Shown here: positions 1-9,172 of the stretch, piece by piece
How the letters are laid out: the number at the start of each line of letters is the position of its first letter
Position numbering within the stretch: position 1 is the stretch's first letter
NCBI RefSeq assembly: GCF_021603645.1
Contig: NZ_BQHJ01000002.1
Span: forward strand, 124,001-188,000
Length of the DNA: 64,000 nt
Reading direction: 5' to 3'
From: Pseudomonas pseudonitroreducens
Lineage (GTDB): Bacteria > Pseudomonadota > Gammaproteobacteria > Pseudomonadales > Pseudomonadaceae
Program-made: the position numbers and the translations under genes
Notes under the pieces: model-generated
The model's database searches: none
Seen by the model: the letters and a program-made list of their open reading frames with translations, nothing else
Told to the model about the DNA's origin: nothing

Positions 1-395
1 TGCTGGGCATCGCCTTCGCCCTGCTCAATCCGCAGGCCGAGCTGACGCTGGTGGATGAGTCGTACATGGCCGTGCAGTCCGCCCAGGAGAACTGGCAGGC
101 GGCCCTCGGCGACCGGCCTGTGGATATCCATCCCGACGATGGGCTGGCCAGCCAGCCTGCCAATTCGCAGGACCTGGTCCTGTGCAACCCGCCGTTCCAC
201 CAGCAGCAGGTAGTCGGCGACTTCCTCGCCTGGCGCATGTTCCAGCAGGCGCGCGCGGCGCTGGTTACAGGCGGCGAGTTGTGGATCGTCGGCAACCGTC
301 ACCTGGGCTACCACGCCAAGCTCAAGCGGCTGTTCCGCGGCGTCGAGCAAGTGGCGGCAAATCCGAAATTCGTGGTGCTGAAAGCGACCAAATAA
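1..395 (+). CDS. rlmG: RlmG, 23S rRNA (guanine-1835-N2)-methyltransferase, C-terminal part
   Basis: The gene enters from the left edge (frame starts at base 3), so only about the last 130 residues are present. The NPPF motif at bases 187-198 is the catalytic signature of the RsmC/RlmG class of N2-guanine rRNA methyltransferases. The upstream stretch LTLVDES matches the end of the SAM-binding fold and the motif spacing fits RlmG better than RsmC. The enzyme would methylate G1835 of 23S rRNA in the cytoplasm. The tail GNRHLGYHAKLKRLF and the ending KFVVLKATK are typical. The choice of RlmG over RsmC rests on recollection of E. coli RlmG; the N-terminal domain is not visible. Confidence 0.85.
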   Translation, partial: LGIAFALLNPQAELTLVDESYMAVQSAQENWQAALGDRPVDIHPDDGLASQPANSQDLVLCNPPFHQQQVVGDFLAWRMFQQARAALVTGGELWIVGNRHLGYHAKLKRLFRGVEQVAANPKFVVLKATK

Positions 396-460
396 GCCGC
401 CGGGATTGCTCCGGCCGGCGCGCCGGAGCAGCATGGATCGCCTTCGCCAGGACGCCAGCC

Positions 461-1324
461 ATGACCGCACAAGAACCCTCCCCTTCCCAGCCGGAGCTGA
501 TCCGCACCGCCGATGGCGTCAACCTGGCGCTGCGCCTCGTGGGCCCTGCGGATGGCGTGCCCATCGTGCTGACTCACGGCACCTTCTCCAACCACCGCAG
601 TTGCCTGGGCCTGGCCAACTACCTCGCCGGGCAAGGGTTCGCCTGCTGGCTGTTCGAATGGCGCGGACATGGCGACAGCGGGCGCAATGGGTTTATCCAC
701 AGCTTCGATGATGTGGCCGAGCAGGACGTACCGGCGATTCTCGACGCGGTGAGCCAGCGCAGCGGGCAAACGGCGCTGCACTGGATCGGCCATTCCGGCG
801 GCGGGTTGATCGTCACCATGTGGGCGGCGCGCAACCCCGAACTGGCGCAGCGGCGGCTGCGCTCGACGGTGCTGATCGGTTCCCAGGCCACGGCGGCCGG
901 GGCCAGTCTTTCTCATCGGCTCGCCGTGCTCGGCTACGACTGGCTGCTGCGCTGGCGTCGTGTCGCGCCGAGCCGGGCGAAGAGCGTCGGGCCGGAGGCG
1001 GAGAGCGCTCTGCTGATGCGCCAGTGGTGCCAGTGGAACCTGCGGCGGCGTTTCAATTCGCTGGCGGGCTTCGACTATCTGGCAGGACTGGCAAATGTCG
1101 ATTTACCGGTGCTGGGCGTGGCGGGCAGCGGCGATACCTTCATCGCCCCGGTTGCCGGATGCGAAGCGCTGGTGAAAGCGTTCGGCGGCAACGACGCGAG
1201 GCTGGAGCTGTTCGGACTGGCGACCGGCGCGCGGGAGGATTACAGCCATAACCGCCTGCTGCTGTCGCGCAATGCCAGCCAGGAAATCTGGCCACGAATT
1301 GCTGATTGGCTGAAGCGGCACTGA
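461..1324 (+). CDS. alpha/beta-hydrolase
   Basis: A 287-residue alpha/beta-hydrolase. LTHGTF at residues 37-42 forms the oxyanion-hole turn, GHSGG around Ser112 is the nucleophile elbow, the acid is probably the Asp of GSGDTFIAP, and the catalytic His is probably in DYSHNR near the C-terminus. There is no signal peptide, so it should be cytoplasmic. The frame extends upstream to 182, but the ATG at 461 begins a normal hydrolase N-terminus and the upstream part overlaps rlmG. The lid region is short. The substrate cannot be told from sequence. It lies 65 bp after rlmG and could be transcribed with it. Confidence 0.8.
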   Translation: MTAQEPSPSQPELIRTADGVNLALRLVGPADGVPIVLTHGTFSNHRSCLGLANYLAGQGFACWLFEWRGHGDSGRNGFIHSFDDVAEQDVPAILDAVSQRSGQTALHWIGHSGGGLIVTMWAARNPELAQRRLRSTVLIGSQATAAGASLSHRLAVLGYDWLLRWRRVAPSRAKSVGPEAESALLMRQWCQWNLRRRFNSLAGFDYLAGLANVDLPVLGVAGSGDTFIAPVAGCEALVKAFGGNDARLELFGLATGAREDYSHNRLLLSRNASQEIWPRIADWLKRH

Positions 1325-1350
1325 AGCCGCGAGATTCGGTGCCGCCGGGG

Positions 1351-1434
1351 TTCGCGAGCAAGCTCGCTCCTGCGAAGAGCACCACGGCGCCAGCCTGCAG
1401 GAACGAGGGGACGCCCAGTCCTTGCTCGCGAACC
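1351..1434. repeat. REP-like element (GCGAGCAAGCTCGC family)
   Basis: TTCGCGAGCAAGCTCGCTCC at 1351-1370 is one half of the family found in pairs elsewhere in this window. A degenerate opposing half ending in TTGCTCGCGAAC lies near 1422-1434. It sits between the convergent hydrolase and nucleotidyltransferase genes. Confidence 0.7.
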
Positions 1435-1436
1435 TG

Positions 1437-2003
1437 TCAGGAACGCAGGGCGTCAGGGGTATCGACGTCGCGCAGCACGCCTGCGTCGGCAACGTTCAGG
1501 GTGAGGCAGTGATCGCGATGCGCCTGAACCAAGGCTCGGGCGCCTTCGTCGCCAGTGAGTTGGGTTAACGCCGGCCAGAACTCGCGGCCGAACAACACGG
1601 GATGGCCGCGCTGGCCATCGTGAAGCGGGAAGAGAATGGTCGAGGGGCTGGCCGCTTCCGTTAATGCACGCAAGGTTTGCGGGGCGATCCACGGCATGTC
1701 GCCCAGCAGGATGGCGACCGCCTCTGCCTGAGAGTCGTTCAGCGACGCTGCGCCGGCCGCCAGGCTGTGCCCCATACCGAGCGCCGCATCCAGGCTGTGG
1801 ATAACCCGGCAGCCGGCGGGCAGGTCGAAATCCTCGGCCCGCTCGCCGTCACGCAGCACCACCCGGACTTCATCGAACACCGCCAACGCGCATTCGACGC
1901 TATGCGCCAGCAGGCTGCGCCCATCAGGAAGAGCCGCGCGGCGCTTGTCCGCGCCAAAACGCGAGCCCTGGCCGGCGGCCAGGACCAGCGCGACAACCGT
2001 CAC
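1437..2003 (-). CDS. MobA-like NTP transferase (MocA/CoxI-associated)
   Basis: A 188-residue nucleotidyltransferase. LVLAAGQGSRFGADKR (residues 6-21) is the NTP-binding signature of the MobA/MocA family, and LLGDMPW carries the metal-binding Asp. Such proteins attach CMP or GMP to molybdopterin to make the dinucleotide cofactor used by the xanthine dehydrogenase family. The GTG start at 2003 overlaps the stop of xdhC by 4 bp, so it is the last gene of the molybdenum hydroxylase operon and very likely matures that enzyme's cofactor. CTP rather than GTP would be expected for the hydroxylase family, but specificity is not readable here. Confidence 0.85.
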   Translation of the reverse strand: MTVVALVLAAGQGSRFGADKRRAALPDGRSLLAHSVECALAVFDEVRVVLRDGERAEDFDLPAGCRVIHSLDAALGMGHSLAAGAASLNDSQAEAVAILLGDMPWIAPQTLRALTEAASPSTILFPLHDGQRGHPVLFGREFWPALTQLTGDEGARALVQAHRDHCLTLNVADAGVLRDVDTPDALRS

Positions 2004-2971
2004 AGCGCCTCGCGGGCGACACCGCTGCGCGTGCGCAGGATGTCGGCGAGCACCGCCAGGGCGATTTCCGCCGGGGTCTTGCTGCCCAGGTTGAGACCGA
2101 TGGGCGCATGCACCCGCGCCAGCTCCGTCTCGTTCAGGCCGCCGACCCGGTGCAGGCGTTCGCGGCGCTTGTCGGAGGTGGTGCGCGAGCCCATGACACC
2201 GATGTAGAAGGCCTCGGTGCGCACGGCTTCGAGCATCGCCAGGTCATCGATCTTCGGGTCGTGGGTCAGCGCGACCACGGCGGTGTCCGCGTGGCAACCG
2301 CCGTTGGCAATGAACACCGAGGGCAACTCGCGGCGGATTTCGATGCCCTCGAGGACGACGCCATCCAGCGCTTCTTCGCGTGGGTCGCAGAGGATCACCT
2401 CGAAGCCAAGGCCCTTGCCGAACTCCGCGCAGAAATGCGCCACGCTGGAATAGCCGGCCAACAGCAGACGCTGAGCCGCGCCGACGCGCAGGCGCACGCT
2501 GGCTTCGTCACGTTCCACGCGCGGGCCATGCTCGTGGTCATCGCTCAGGCGGCGGCGGCCGTCGCGCAGGTTCACTTCACGCAGCAGGCGACGCTGGCCG
2601 AGCAGCGCCGACTCCAGCTCACGCAAGTGCGCCTGCACGTCGCAATCGGGCGCGAGGTTTTCCACCAGCACGTCGAGGATGCCACCGCAGGGCAGGCGGA
2701 TATTGCTGCGGGTATCGGTGCCGTCGCCGTAGCGCACGACGACTACCGGCTCACTGAACTCGCCTTCGGCGACGCGTTCGAGGAAGTCATCCTCGACGCA
2801 GCCGCCGGACAGCGAACCCACCCACTGGCCGCTGGCGTTGACCGCCAGCAGCGAGCCCGGCGCACGGGGCGCCGAGCCGTAGGTGAAGAGCACGCTGCAC
2901 AGCCATACACGCTGCCCGGCATTGGACCACTGGAGTGCCTGCCGGACTACTTGCAGATCGAGATGCTGCAC
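2000..2971 (-). CDS. XdhC-family molybdenum cofactor insertion protein
   Basis: A 323-residue XdhC/CoxI family protein. The N-terminal XdhC_CoxI domain is marked by GSLLAVN and GSLSGGCVE; the C-terminal Rossmann domain includes THDPKIDD and the conserved YIGVMGSR. XdhC proteins bind the molybdenum cofactor, promote its sulfuration and pass it to the apo-hydroxylase in the cytoplasm before export. The gene starts with GTG 3 bp after the cytochrome c stop and overlaps the nucleotidyltransferase by 4 bp, so translation is probably coupled. The neighbouring Moco enzyme at 4721-7552 is the obvious client. Confidence 0.9.
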   Translation of the reverse strand: MQHLDLQVVRQALQWSNAGQRVWLCSVLFTYGSAPRAPGSLLAVNASGQWVGSLSGGCVEDDFLERVAEGEFSEPVVVVRYGDGTDTRSNIRLPCGGILDVLVENLAPDCDVQAHLRELESALLGQRRLLREVNLRDGRRRLSDDHEHGPRVERDEASVRLRVGAAQRLLLAGYSSVAHFCAEFGKGLGFEVILCDPREEALDGVVLEGIEIRRELPSVFIANGGCHADTAVVALTHDPKIDDLAMLEAVRTEAFYIGVMGSRTTSDKRRERLHRVGGLNETELARVHAPIGLNLGSKTPAEIALAVLADILRTRSGVAREAL

Positions 2972-2974
2972 GAC

Positions 2975-4186
2975 TCACTCCGCTTTGAGTTGAGCGACCT
3001 GTTGTACGCCCATGTCACCCGGCAGGCCACCCCAGGCCTGGCGCAGGTAGTTGATGAGGTCGGTGAGCTGCTCGTCATTGAGCTTGTCGGCGAAGCCCGG
3101 CATCGGCTGCATGCGCTCGAAGCCGGTGAACTGCTGCTCGCGGATACCTTCGACGATGACCTTGGCCAGGTTGCGCGAATCGGCCAGGCGCAGGGTGGTG
3201 TTGCCCTGCATGGCCACGGCGATGTGCGGCTTGCCCTCGCCATCGTTGCCGTGGCAGCCGGCGCAGACGTTGAGGTACTGCTGGCGGCCACGCTTGGCGC
3301 TGTCGCTGAGCTGCTCCTCGGCCACCGCCTTGACTACCTTGGCCTGCGGCGGCTGTTCGCCGAGCAGGTAGGTGGACATCGCGGCTAGGTCCTCGTCACC
3401 CAGGTGCTGGGTGCTCAGGTGCATCACCGGGAACATCTCGTTGAACATGCTGCCCTGCGGGCTCATGCCGTGCTTGAGGAAGCCGGTCAGGTCGGCGCTG
3501 GTCCAGCCGCGCTCGGCCAGGTCCTGGGCCAGCAGGCTCGGCGCGCTGTAACCGTTGAGCAGGCCGCCGGTCAGGCGCTTGTCCTGCTCCAGGGCGCCGA
3601 TCTGGTTGCGCGGGGTGTGGCACTCGCCGCAGTGGCCGAGCACTTCCACCAGGTACTGGCCGCGCTTGTACGGCTCGCTCTTGCCCTCGGTGTTTTCCAG
3701 CTGGAGGCTCTTGCCGTAGAGCATGTTCCAGCCGCTCAGGCCCAGGCGCACGTTGAACGGGAAGCTCAGGCTGGTTTGCGGCGCGGCGCGATGCACCGGC
3801 GTCTGGCTCATCAGGTACGCGTAGAGGGCATCGCTGTCCTCGCGCTTGATGAGGTGGTACGAGGTGTAGGGCATGGCCGGATAGAGATTGGCGCCGTCCT
3901 TGCGCTTGCCCTCGGTAAGGGCGGCGAAGAACTCGTCGGCGCTGTAGTTGCCGATGCCGAAGTCCTTGTCCGGGGTGATGTTGCTGCCGTAGATGGTGCC
4001 GAACGGCGAGTGGATCGGCAGGCCGCCGGCAAACGGCGCGCCGCCCTCGGCGGTGTGGCAGGCCATGCAGTCGGCGGCGCGGGAGACGTACTCGCCGCGC
4101 TTGATCAGCTCCTGGTCAGCGGCTTGTGCACTGATCGCCAGGCCGAGGCCGACAGCCAGCGCGAGGCCGGAAAGAATGCGCTGCAT
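2975..4186 (-). CDS. tri-haem cytochrome c subunit of the molybdenum hydroxylase
   Basis: A 403-residue c-type cytochrome. A signal peptide (residues 1-22, ending in SAQA) is followed by three CXXCH haem sites at C40-H44, C186-H190 and C308-H312. This matches the three-haem cytochromes of acetic acid bacterial alcohol/aldehyde dehydrogenases and isoquinoline 1-oxidoreductase-type systems. Its job is to carry electrons from the 2Fe-2S subunit towards the quinone pool or a terminal oxidase in the periplasm. The ATG at 4186 was chosen because the signal peptide starts there and AAGGAGGG lies just upstream; the frame is open further upstream without those features. Gap to the iron-sulfur gene is 2 bp. 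Confidence 0.9.
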   Translation of the reverse strand: MQRILSGLALAVGLGLAISAQAADQELIKRGEYVSRAADCMACHTAEGGAPFAGGLPIHSPFGTIYGSNITPDKDFGIGNYSADEFFAALTEGKRKDGANLYPAMPYTSYHLIKREDSDALYAYLMSQTPVHRAAPQTSLSFPFNVRLGLSGWNMLYGKSLQLENTEGKSEPYKRGQYLVEVLGHCGECHTPRNQIGALEQDKRLTGGLLNGYSAPSLLAQDLAERGWTSADLTGFLKHGMSPQGSMFNEMFPVMHLSTQHLGDEDLAAMSTYLLGEQPPQAKVVKAVAEEQLSDSAKRGRQQYLNVCAGCHGNDGEGKPHIAVAMQGNTTLRLADSRNLAKVIVEGIREQQFTGFERMQPMPGFADKLNDEQLTDLINYLRQAWGGLPGDMGVQQVAQLKAE

Positions 4187-4188
4187 GC

Positions 4189-4728
4189 TCAACCCTCCTT
4201 GACCAGGCCGAGATCGGTCAGCACTTCGCGGGTGGCGTCGTAGTAACGCACGTACCCGGTGCAGCGACAGATGTGGTGGCCGAGGCTGGCCTCGATGGTC
4301 GATTCCAGTTCGCTCTTCTTCAGCGGCTGGCGCTGGGCCTTCTCCACCAGCACGGTGGCGGCGTTGACGAAGCCAGGCGCACAGTAGCTGCACTGGAAGG
4401 CGAAACGGTCGACGAACTTCTGCTGGATCGGGTTCAGCTCCTTCACCGAACCGTCTGCCTCACGCTTGGCGTGGCCCTCGATGGTGCGCACCTTCTTGCC
4501 TTCGAAGTAGTGCGCGCCGGTGATGCAGGTGCGGACTTCCTCGCTGGTGCCGTCGGGGTTGTCGACGATCACCACGCAGGCATGGCAGATGCCCTGGCCG
4601 CAGCCCAGGCGCGAACCGGTGAGGTTCTGGTATTCGTGCAGGTAGTCGATCATCGGCAGGTCCTCGGGAACCTCGACCGGACCGACGGTTTGACCATTCA
4701 GGGTCAGGTTGAGCGGACGGTTAGCCAT
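4189..4728 (-). CDS. 2Fe-2S subunit of the molybdenum hydroxylase
   Basis: A 179-residue small subunit with two [2Fe-2S] clusters: the plant-ferredoxin set C43, C48, C51, C68 and the helical-domain set C113, C116, C154, C156 (CSYCAPG and CRCTGY). This is the standard electron-transfer subunit of the xanthine dehydrogenase family. No export signal is seen, so it would cross the membrane with the Tat-targeted large subunit. The start at 4728 is preceded by AGGAGG and overlaps the large subunit gene by 8 bp. The partners are the genes at 4721-7552 and 2975-4186. Confidence 0.93.
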   Translation of the reverse strand: MANRPLNLTLNGQTVGPVEVPEDLPMIDYLHEYQNLTGSRLGCGQGICHACVVIVDNPDGTSEEVRTCITGAHYFEGKKVRTIEGHAKREADGSVKELNPIQQKFVDRFAFQCSYCAPGFVNAATVLVEKAQRQPLKKSELESTIEASLGHHICRCTGYVRYYDATREVLTDLGLVKEG

Positions 4729-7552
4729 TGAGGGCCTCCTTGATGCGAGCGGGAGTGATGGGCAGGTCGCGGACGCGTTTGCCGATGGCGTGGGCCACGG
4801 CGTTGCTGATGGCGCCAACCACCGGGATCATCACCACCTCGGCGATGCCCTTGGACGGGTCGCTGGGCGACAGCGGCGGAAGGATTTCCGAACTCTGCTG
4901 CCAGACGGCCACGTCTTTCGCCTTCGGGAGACGGTAGCGGTTGAAGTTCCAGTCGCCCTCGCCCGGCCCCCCCTCATACAGCGGCATATCTTCCAGCAGT
5001 GCATGGCCGATGCCCATGGCAGTGCCGCCTTCGATCTGGCCTTTCACCAGTTCCGGAACCAGTACACGTCCGCACTCGATCCAGCTGTGGTGGTTGAGCA
5101 CGCTGACTTCGCCGTTGCCCTTGTTCACCTTCAGCTCGACGATGGTCGCCACCGGGCTGTAGTAGGTCACGGCCGCATTGTTCAGCTGCACCGGCGGATA
5201 GGCCACGTTCTGCCGATCCAGCAGGTGGAAACCGGCGCTGTTCATCTGCGCCTTCTTCACGCCCGGCGCGCCGTCACCGTATTTCACGGCCAGGGCGTCC
5301 AGCGGCAGGCGATCGCGCACGCCATCGATGACGTAGTCGCACTCCGCCCAGCTCCAGCGGTTGAAGCCGTGGACGGTGGCACCGGTGACCAGGCCCTTCT
5401 CGTGGGCGACCTGCGCCAGCTCGGCGAAGGACAGCGGTTGCAGGCCGTTGGCGGTGAGCTGGCCGTCGACCCAGTGAGCATCCTCGCGGCGCACCACCAG
5501 CGGGTTGGCGGCGCCGTTGAACGGGCCACGACGCCAGATTTCCAGGGCCGCCGGCCACAGGCCGTGGTTGAACAGCACGCGCGCCGCTTCACGGGTGGCG
5601 TGGCTGAAGTAGTAGGCCGAGTTGGTCGCCGACGACGCCGAGGCGTACTTGCCGACCCAGCGCGGGTTGCGCAGCTTCTCGTCCTGGGTCGGCTGGCTCA
5701 TGGTGTAGGGGTCTTCACCACTGATCAGCTGCAGTTCCGGCCACTCGGTTTCGGCGGTCTTCATCTCGTCCGCCGGCTTGCCGAGGAAGTCGGCCACCAC
5801 CAGCGCCTGGGAAGTGGACATGCCAGTGCCGATCTCGATGCCGATGTGGCGCATGTGCACCTTGCCGGTGGCATCGAACTCGATGCTCGCCATCGGCGCT
5901 TCGGAGCCAGTGCCGAAGTCCTTCTGGCAGATGGCGAAGCCGACGCCGTACCAGTGGTCCGGGTCCTTGGCGTCCATCTCCTTCTTGCGTGCGTCGCGGG
6001 TCTTCCACCACTCGTGGGCGGCGGCCTTGTCGAGGATTTCGTGCAGGCGCAGCGCACCGGCAGGGATAGCGCCCTGGGTGTTCTTCATGCCCGACTTCAG
6101 CGCGTTGACGCGGCGCAGTTCGATGGCATCGACGCCCAGGCGACCGGCGATCTCGTCCACCATCATCTCGGTGGCAGCCATGCTCTGCAGGGTGCCGTAG
6201 CCACGCATGGACCCGGCCTCGACGGCGCGGGAATGGTAGGCGGTCACCTGCAGGTCATTCTGCGGCATGTAGTAGATCGACTGCGCAGCAGTGGCGCCCA
6301 CGGCGGCCACGGACGGGCTGTAGTTGATGCGGCCGCCGCCGTCCACGCTCATCTCGGTGCGGAAGATCTTGAAGGTCATGTCCTTCTTGTCCACCGCGAG
6401 CTGGTAGCGGATGTCGAACGGGTGGCGCTTGATGCCGCTCTGGAACTGCTCGTAGCGGTCGTTGGCCAGGCGCACCGGGACACCGTTGCCGTACAGCGCA
6501 GCCAGGGCCGCGTAGTAGACGAAGATGTTGTGATCCTTGGAGCCATAACCCACGGTGTAGCCGGGGTGCATGTTCAGCTTGGCCAGGCCGAAGCGCGACG
6601 GGGCGATCATGTGCGCCGTCTCGTAGGCCGCTTCGAACGGGCACTGGGTGGCGACCACGAAGTGCAGGGTCTTGCTCGCCGGGTCGTACCAGCCGTTGCC
6701 GTTGTCCGGCTCCAGGGCGGCCGGCTCGATGGACGGGGTCTTGTAGCGTTCGTCGAAGACCAGCCAGTTCTCCGGCGGGTTTTCGATCTGGTCCTTGATC
6801 TTCTGCGCGTAGAACAGGCCCTGCTCGGTGAGGTCACCGTGCTGGTTGGGCTGCTGGTTCCACACTGGTTTGCGCTCGCGGATCATCGGGAAGAGGATCG
6901 AGTCCTTGAGGCTGGAGAACTCGTCCGGATCGGCCGAAGTCGCCCCGCCGACGCGTACGTAGCGGAAGCTGCCGTAGGGGTCGCCCTGGTACAGCGGCGC
7001 CTGCGCGCCGTAGCGGATCGCCTTGTCGTTGAACTTCATCTTCAGCTTGGCCTGGCGGAAGCGCTCGAAGTCGTTCCAGATCAGGATCGCCACCGGGTGG
7101 CCGATGAACATCGGCACCTTGCCGCGCGGCAGCAGTGGGTCCGGGGCGTGGGCTTCGGGGAAGACGATGCCGTCCTTGTCCAGGTCCTCGGCGGTGACGA
7201 CGCGGTCCGGCTGCAACTCGGCACCCAGCCAGGCGAGGTCGATGCCGTCGAAGATGCGATCGGCCTTGATGGTCTTGAGCAGCATGGCGTGGCCCTGCTG
7301 CTGCGGCCAGCCGGGCATGTCCTTGGCGCGGATGTCGCGGGCGAACACCTTGTTGCCGCAGACTTTGGACAGCGCATCGTTACGGAAACGCGCCTTGCCG
7401 TCGTGGCCCATCCACTGCTGGGGGGAGACGGTGACGGAGTTTTCCATCAGGGCAGCGAAGGCCCGGCTGCCGAGCGGCGCCATGGTCACGCTGACACCGG
7501 CAATCAGCCCGCCTTGCAGGAAGGCGCGCCGGGAAATATCACGGTTGGACAT
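4721..7552 (-). CDS. molybdopterin-binding large subunit (isoquinoline 1-oxidoreductase/aldehyde dehydrogenase type)
   Basis: A 943-residue Moco-binding subunit. The N-terminus NRDISRRAFLQGG is a Tat signal, so the folded complex should be exported to the periplasm. The C-terminal KGIAE places the likely catalytic Glu at residue 905. The length and three-subunit layout fit the IorB/AldH branch that hydroxylates N-heterocycles or oxidises aldehydes and passes electrons to a cytochrome c. Substrate is unknown; nicotinate dehydrogenase NicB is a relative in which the cytochrome is fused. First gene of a five-gene operon (large, 2Fe-2S, cytochrome c, XdhC, MobA-like). A 954-codon open frame on the opposite strand is only a shadow. 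Confidence 0.9.
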   Translation of the reverse strand: MSNRDISRRAFLQGGLIAGVSVTMAPLGSRAFAALMENSVTVSPQQWMGHDGKARFRNDALSKVCGNKVFARDIRAKDMPGWPQQQGHAMLLKTIKADRIFDGIDLAWLGAELQPDRVVTAEDLDKDGIVFPEAHAPDPLLPRGKVPMFIGHPVAILIWNDFERFRQAKLKMKFNDKAIRYGAQAPLYQGDPYGSFRYVRVGGATSADPDEFSSLKDSILFPMIRERKPVWNQQPNQHGDLTEQGLFYAQKIKDQIENPPENWLVFDERYKTPSIEPAALEPDNGNGWYDPASKTLHFVVATQCPFEAAYETAHMIAPSRFGLAKLNMHPGYTVGYGSKDHNIFVYYAALAALYGNGVPVRLANDRYEQFQSGIKRHPFDIRYQLAVDKKDMTFKIFRTEMSVDGGGRINYSPSVAAVGATAAQSIYYMPQNDLQVTAYHSRAVEAGSMRGYGTLQSMAATEMMVDEIAGRLGVDAIELRRVNALKSGMKNTQGAIPAGALRLHEILDKAAAHEWWKTRDARKKEMDAKDPDHWYGVGFAICQKDFGTGSEAPMASIEFDATGKVHMRHIGIEIGTGMSTSQALVVADFLGKPADEMKTAETEWPELQLISGEDPYTMSQPTQDEKLRNPRWVGKYASASSATNSAYYFSHATREAARVLFNHGLWPAALEIWRRGPFNGAANPLVVRREDAHWVDGQLTANGLQPLSFAELAQVAHEKGLVTGATVHGFNRWSWAECDYVIDGVRDRLPLDALAVKYGDGAPGVKKAQMNSAGFHLLDRQNVAYPPVQLNNAAVTYYSPVATIVELKVNKGNGEVSVLNHHSWIECGRVLVPELVKGQIEGGTAMGIGHALLEDMPLYEGGPGEGDWNFNRYRLPKAKDVAVWQQSSEILPPLSPSDPSKGIAEVVMIPVVGAISNAVAHAIGKRVRDLPITPARIKEALNG

Positions 7553-7884
7553 GGTTCATCCTCTGGACGGTGAAGACCCGCCCATGTGGTTTTTTTCGGT
7601 GCTGGAGAGAGTTCGGAGGCCGCGGAATCGCGGGCGTCTCGGGGATGGCGCCGGAGGAGAGATCCTGCAGGAAAACCTGACTCTTCTGTCAACTTTAACG
7701 CACCTCAGGGGCACGAGGCAAAGTCAATCGGGCAACTTGTCGCGCCGCTGAAAATTTTAGTCGACGGTTCACGACTATTCGCCAATTGCGGAAATCGCCG
7801 GCGACAAGCGGAAAAGTGTTACGCCGTGCTACGCTGCACAGCCCTTGCTTAGCCTCCTAACGACCTCCCAGAAAAGCCTCCAAG
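7553..7884. other. intergenic region between divergent operons
   Basis: 332 bp between the start codons of the molybdenum hydroxylase operon (minus) and the MFS gene (plus). It must hold both promoters. The stretch 7690-7850 is less GC-rich than the flanks. I see no clear palindromic operator or RNA gene. Confidence 0.5.
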
Positions 7885-9096
7885 ATGACCGCCGAAGCCA
7901 CGTCCCTGCTGCGTCACCGCCCCTTCCTCGCCTTCTGGCTGGCCCGCGTCTGCACCGCCAGCGCCTTCCAGATGATCACCGTGGCCATCGGCTGGCATAT
8001 CTACGAACTGACCCACAACGTGCTCGACCTGGGCCTGGTCGGGCTGGTGGAGTTCACCCCGCGCGTGCTGTTCATGCTGCACACCGGCCACGTTGCCGAC
8101 CGCTACGACCGCCGGCGCATCGCCTCGCTCTGCCAGGTCGGCCAGGGCCTGATTGCCGTGGCGCTGGTGGTGGGCGCCAGCACCGACAACGTGACCCGCG
8201 AGATGATCTTCGTGATGGCCTTCCTGCTCGGTACCGCGCGGGCCTTCGAGATGCCGACCACCCAGGCGCTGCTGCCGAATATCGTGCCCACGGCACTCTT
8301 CCCCCGCGCCGTGGCGGCGTCCGCCTCGGCCATGCAGGCGGCGACCATCGCCGCGCCGGCGTTCGGCGGTTTCCTCTATGCCTTCGGCGCGTTCTGGGTC
8401 TATACACCGACCGCAATCCTTTACTTCATCGCCTGCACCCTGGTGCTCACCCTGCCCTCGCGCCAGGCGCCAGCCACGCAGGGCAAGGCCACATTGGAAT
8501 CGCTGCTGGCGGGCATCCGCTTCATCCGCAGCCGCCCGGACATCTTCGGCGCCATCTCCCTGGACCTGTTCGCCGTGCTGCTGGGCGGCGCCACCGCGCT
8601 GCTGCCGGTATTCGCCAAGGACATCCTGCTCACCGGCCCCTGGGGCCTGGGCCTGCTGCGCTCGGCGCCAGCGGTGGGCGCGCTGCTGATGTCGTTCTGG
8701 CTGGCGCGCTTCCCCATCGAGCGCAACGTCGGGCGGATCATGTTCACCGCCGTGGGGGTATTCGGCGTCACCACTATCGCCTTCGGCCTGTCGACGTCGT
8801 TCTGGTTCTCCCTGGCAGTACTGGTGGTGCTGGGCGCAGCGGACATGATCAGCATGGTCATCCGTGGCGCTTTCGTGCAGTTGGAAACCCCGGACGAAAT
8901 GCGCGGCCGGGTCAGCGCGGTGAACGGCCTGTTCATCGGCGCCTCGAACCAGCTGGGCGAGTTCGAATCCGGCGTCACTGCACACTGGCTGGGTACCGTG
9001 CCGGCGGTGGTGCTTGGCGGAGTCGGCACACTCGTCGTCACCGGCGCGTGGATGAAGCTGTTCCCCACCCTGGCCAAGCGCGACAAGCTGCACTGA
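7885..9096 (+). CDS. MFS transporter (EntS-like)
   Basis: A 403-residue major facilitator protein with about twelve hydrophobic segments. The loop between TM2 and TM3 reads GHVADRYDRRRI (residues 71-82), the standard MFS D-R-x-x-R-R motif. It starts MTAEATSLLRHRPFLAFWLARV, the common form of the DHA/EntS enterobactin-exporter-like group (MFS_3). It would act as a proton-coupled exporter in the inner membrane. Nothing nearby is siderophore-related, so the substrate is unknown. The ATG at 7885 is the first in the family-like N-terminus. Monocistronic, followed by a palindromic repeat. Confidence 0.85.
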   Translation: MTAEATSLLRHRPFLAFWLARVCTASAFQMITVAIGWHIYELTHNVLDLGLVGLVEFTPRVLFMLHTGHVADRYDRRRIASLCQVGQGLIAVALVVGASTDNVTREMIFVMAFLLGTARAFEMPTTQALLPNIVPTALFPRAVAASASAMQAATIAAPAFGGFLYAFGAFWVYTPTAILYFIACTLVLTLPSRQAPATQGKATLESLLAGIRFIRSRPDIFGAISLDLFAVLLGGATALLPVFAKDILLTGPWGLGLLRSAPAVGALLMSFWLARFPIERNVGRIMFTAVGVFGVTTIAFGLSTSFWFSLAVLVVLGAADMISMVIRGAFVQLETPDEMRGRVSAVNGLFIGASNQLGEFESGVTAHWLGTVPAVVLGGVGTLVVTGAWMKLFPTLAKRDKLH

Positions 9097-9172
9097 GTTT
9101 GCTGCTGCGCTACAGCGAACCTCAGCTGGTCGAGGACGGAGTCCGCTCCTGCAGTCACCGGATAGCACCGTC

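Noticed and set aside
182-460. Longer N-terminus of the first hydrolase
   Set aside because: It overlaps rlmG and reads as Arg/Ala-rich out-of-frame sequence; the ATG at 461 fits the family.
4709-7573. 954-codon open frame on the plus strand opposite the Moco large subunit
   Set aside because: Low-complexity Val/His/Arg/Gly-rich translation without family motifs; it mirrors the codon bias of the real minus-strand gene.
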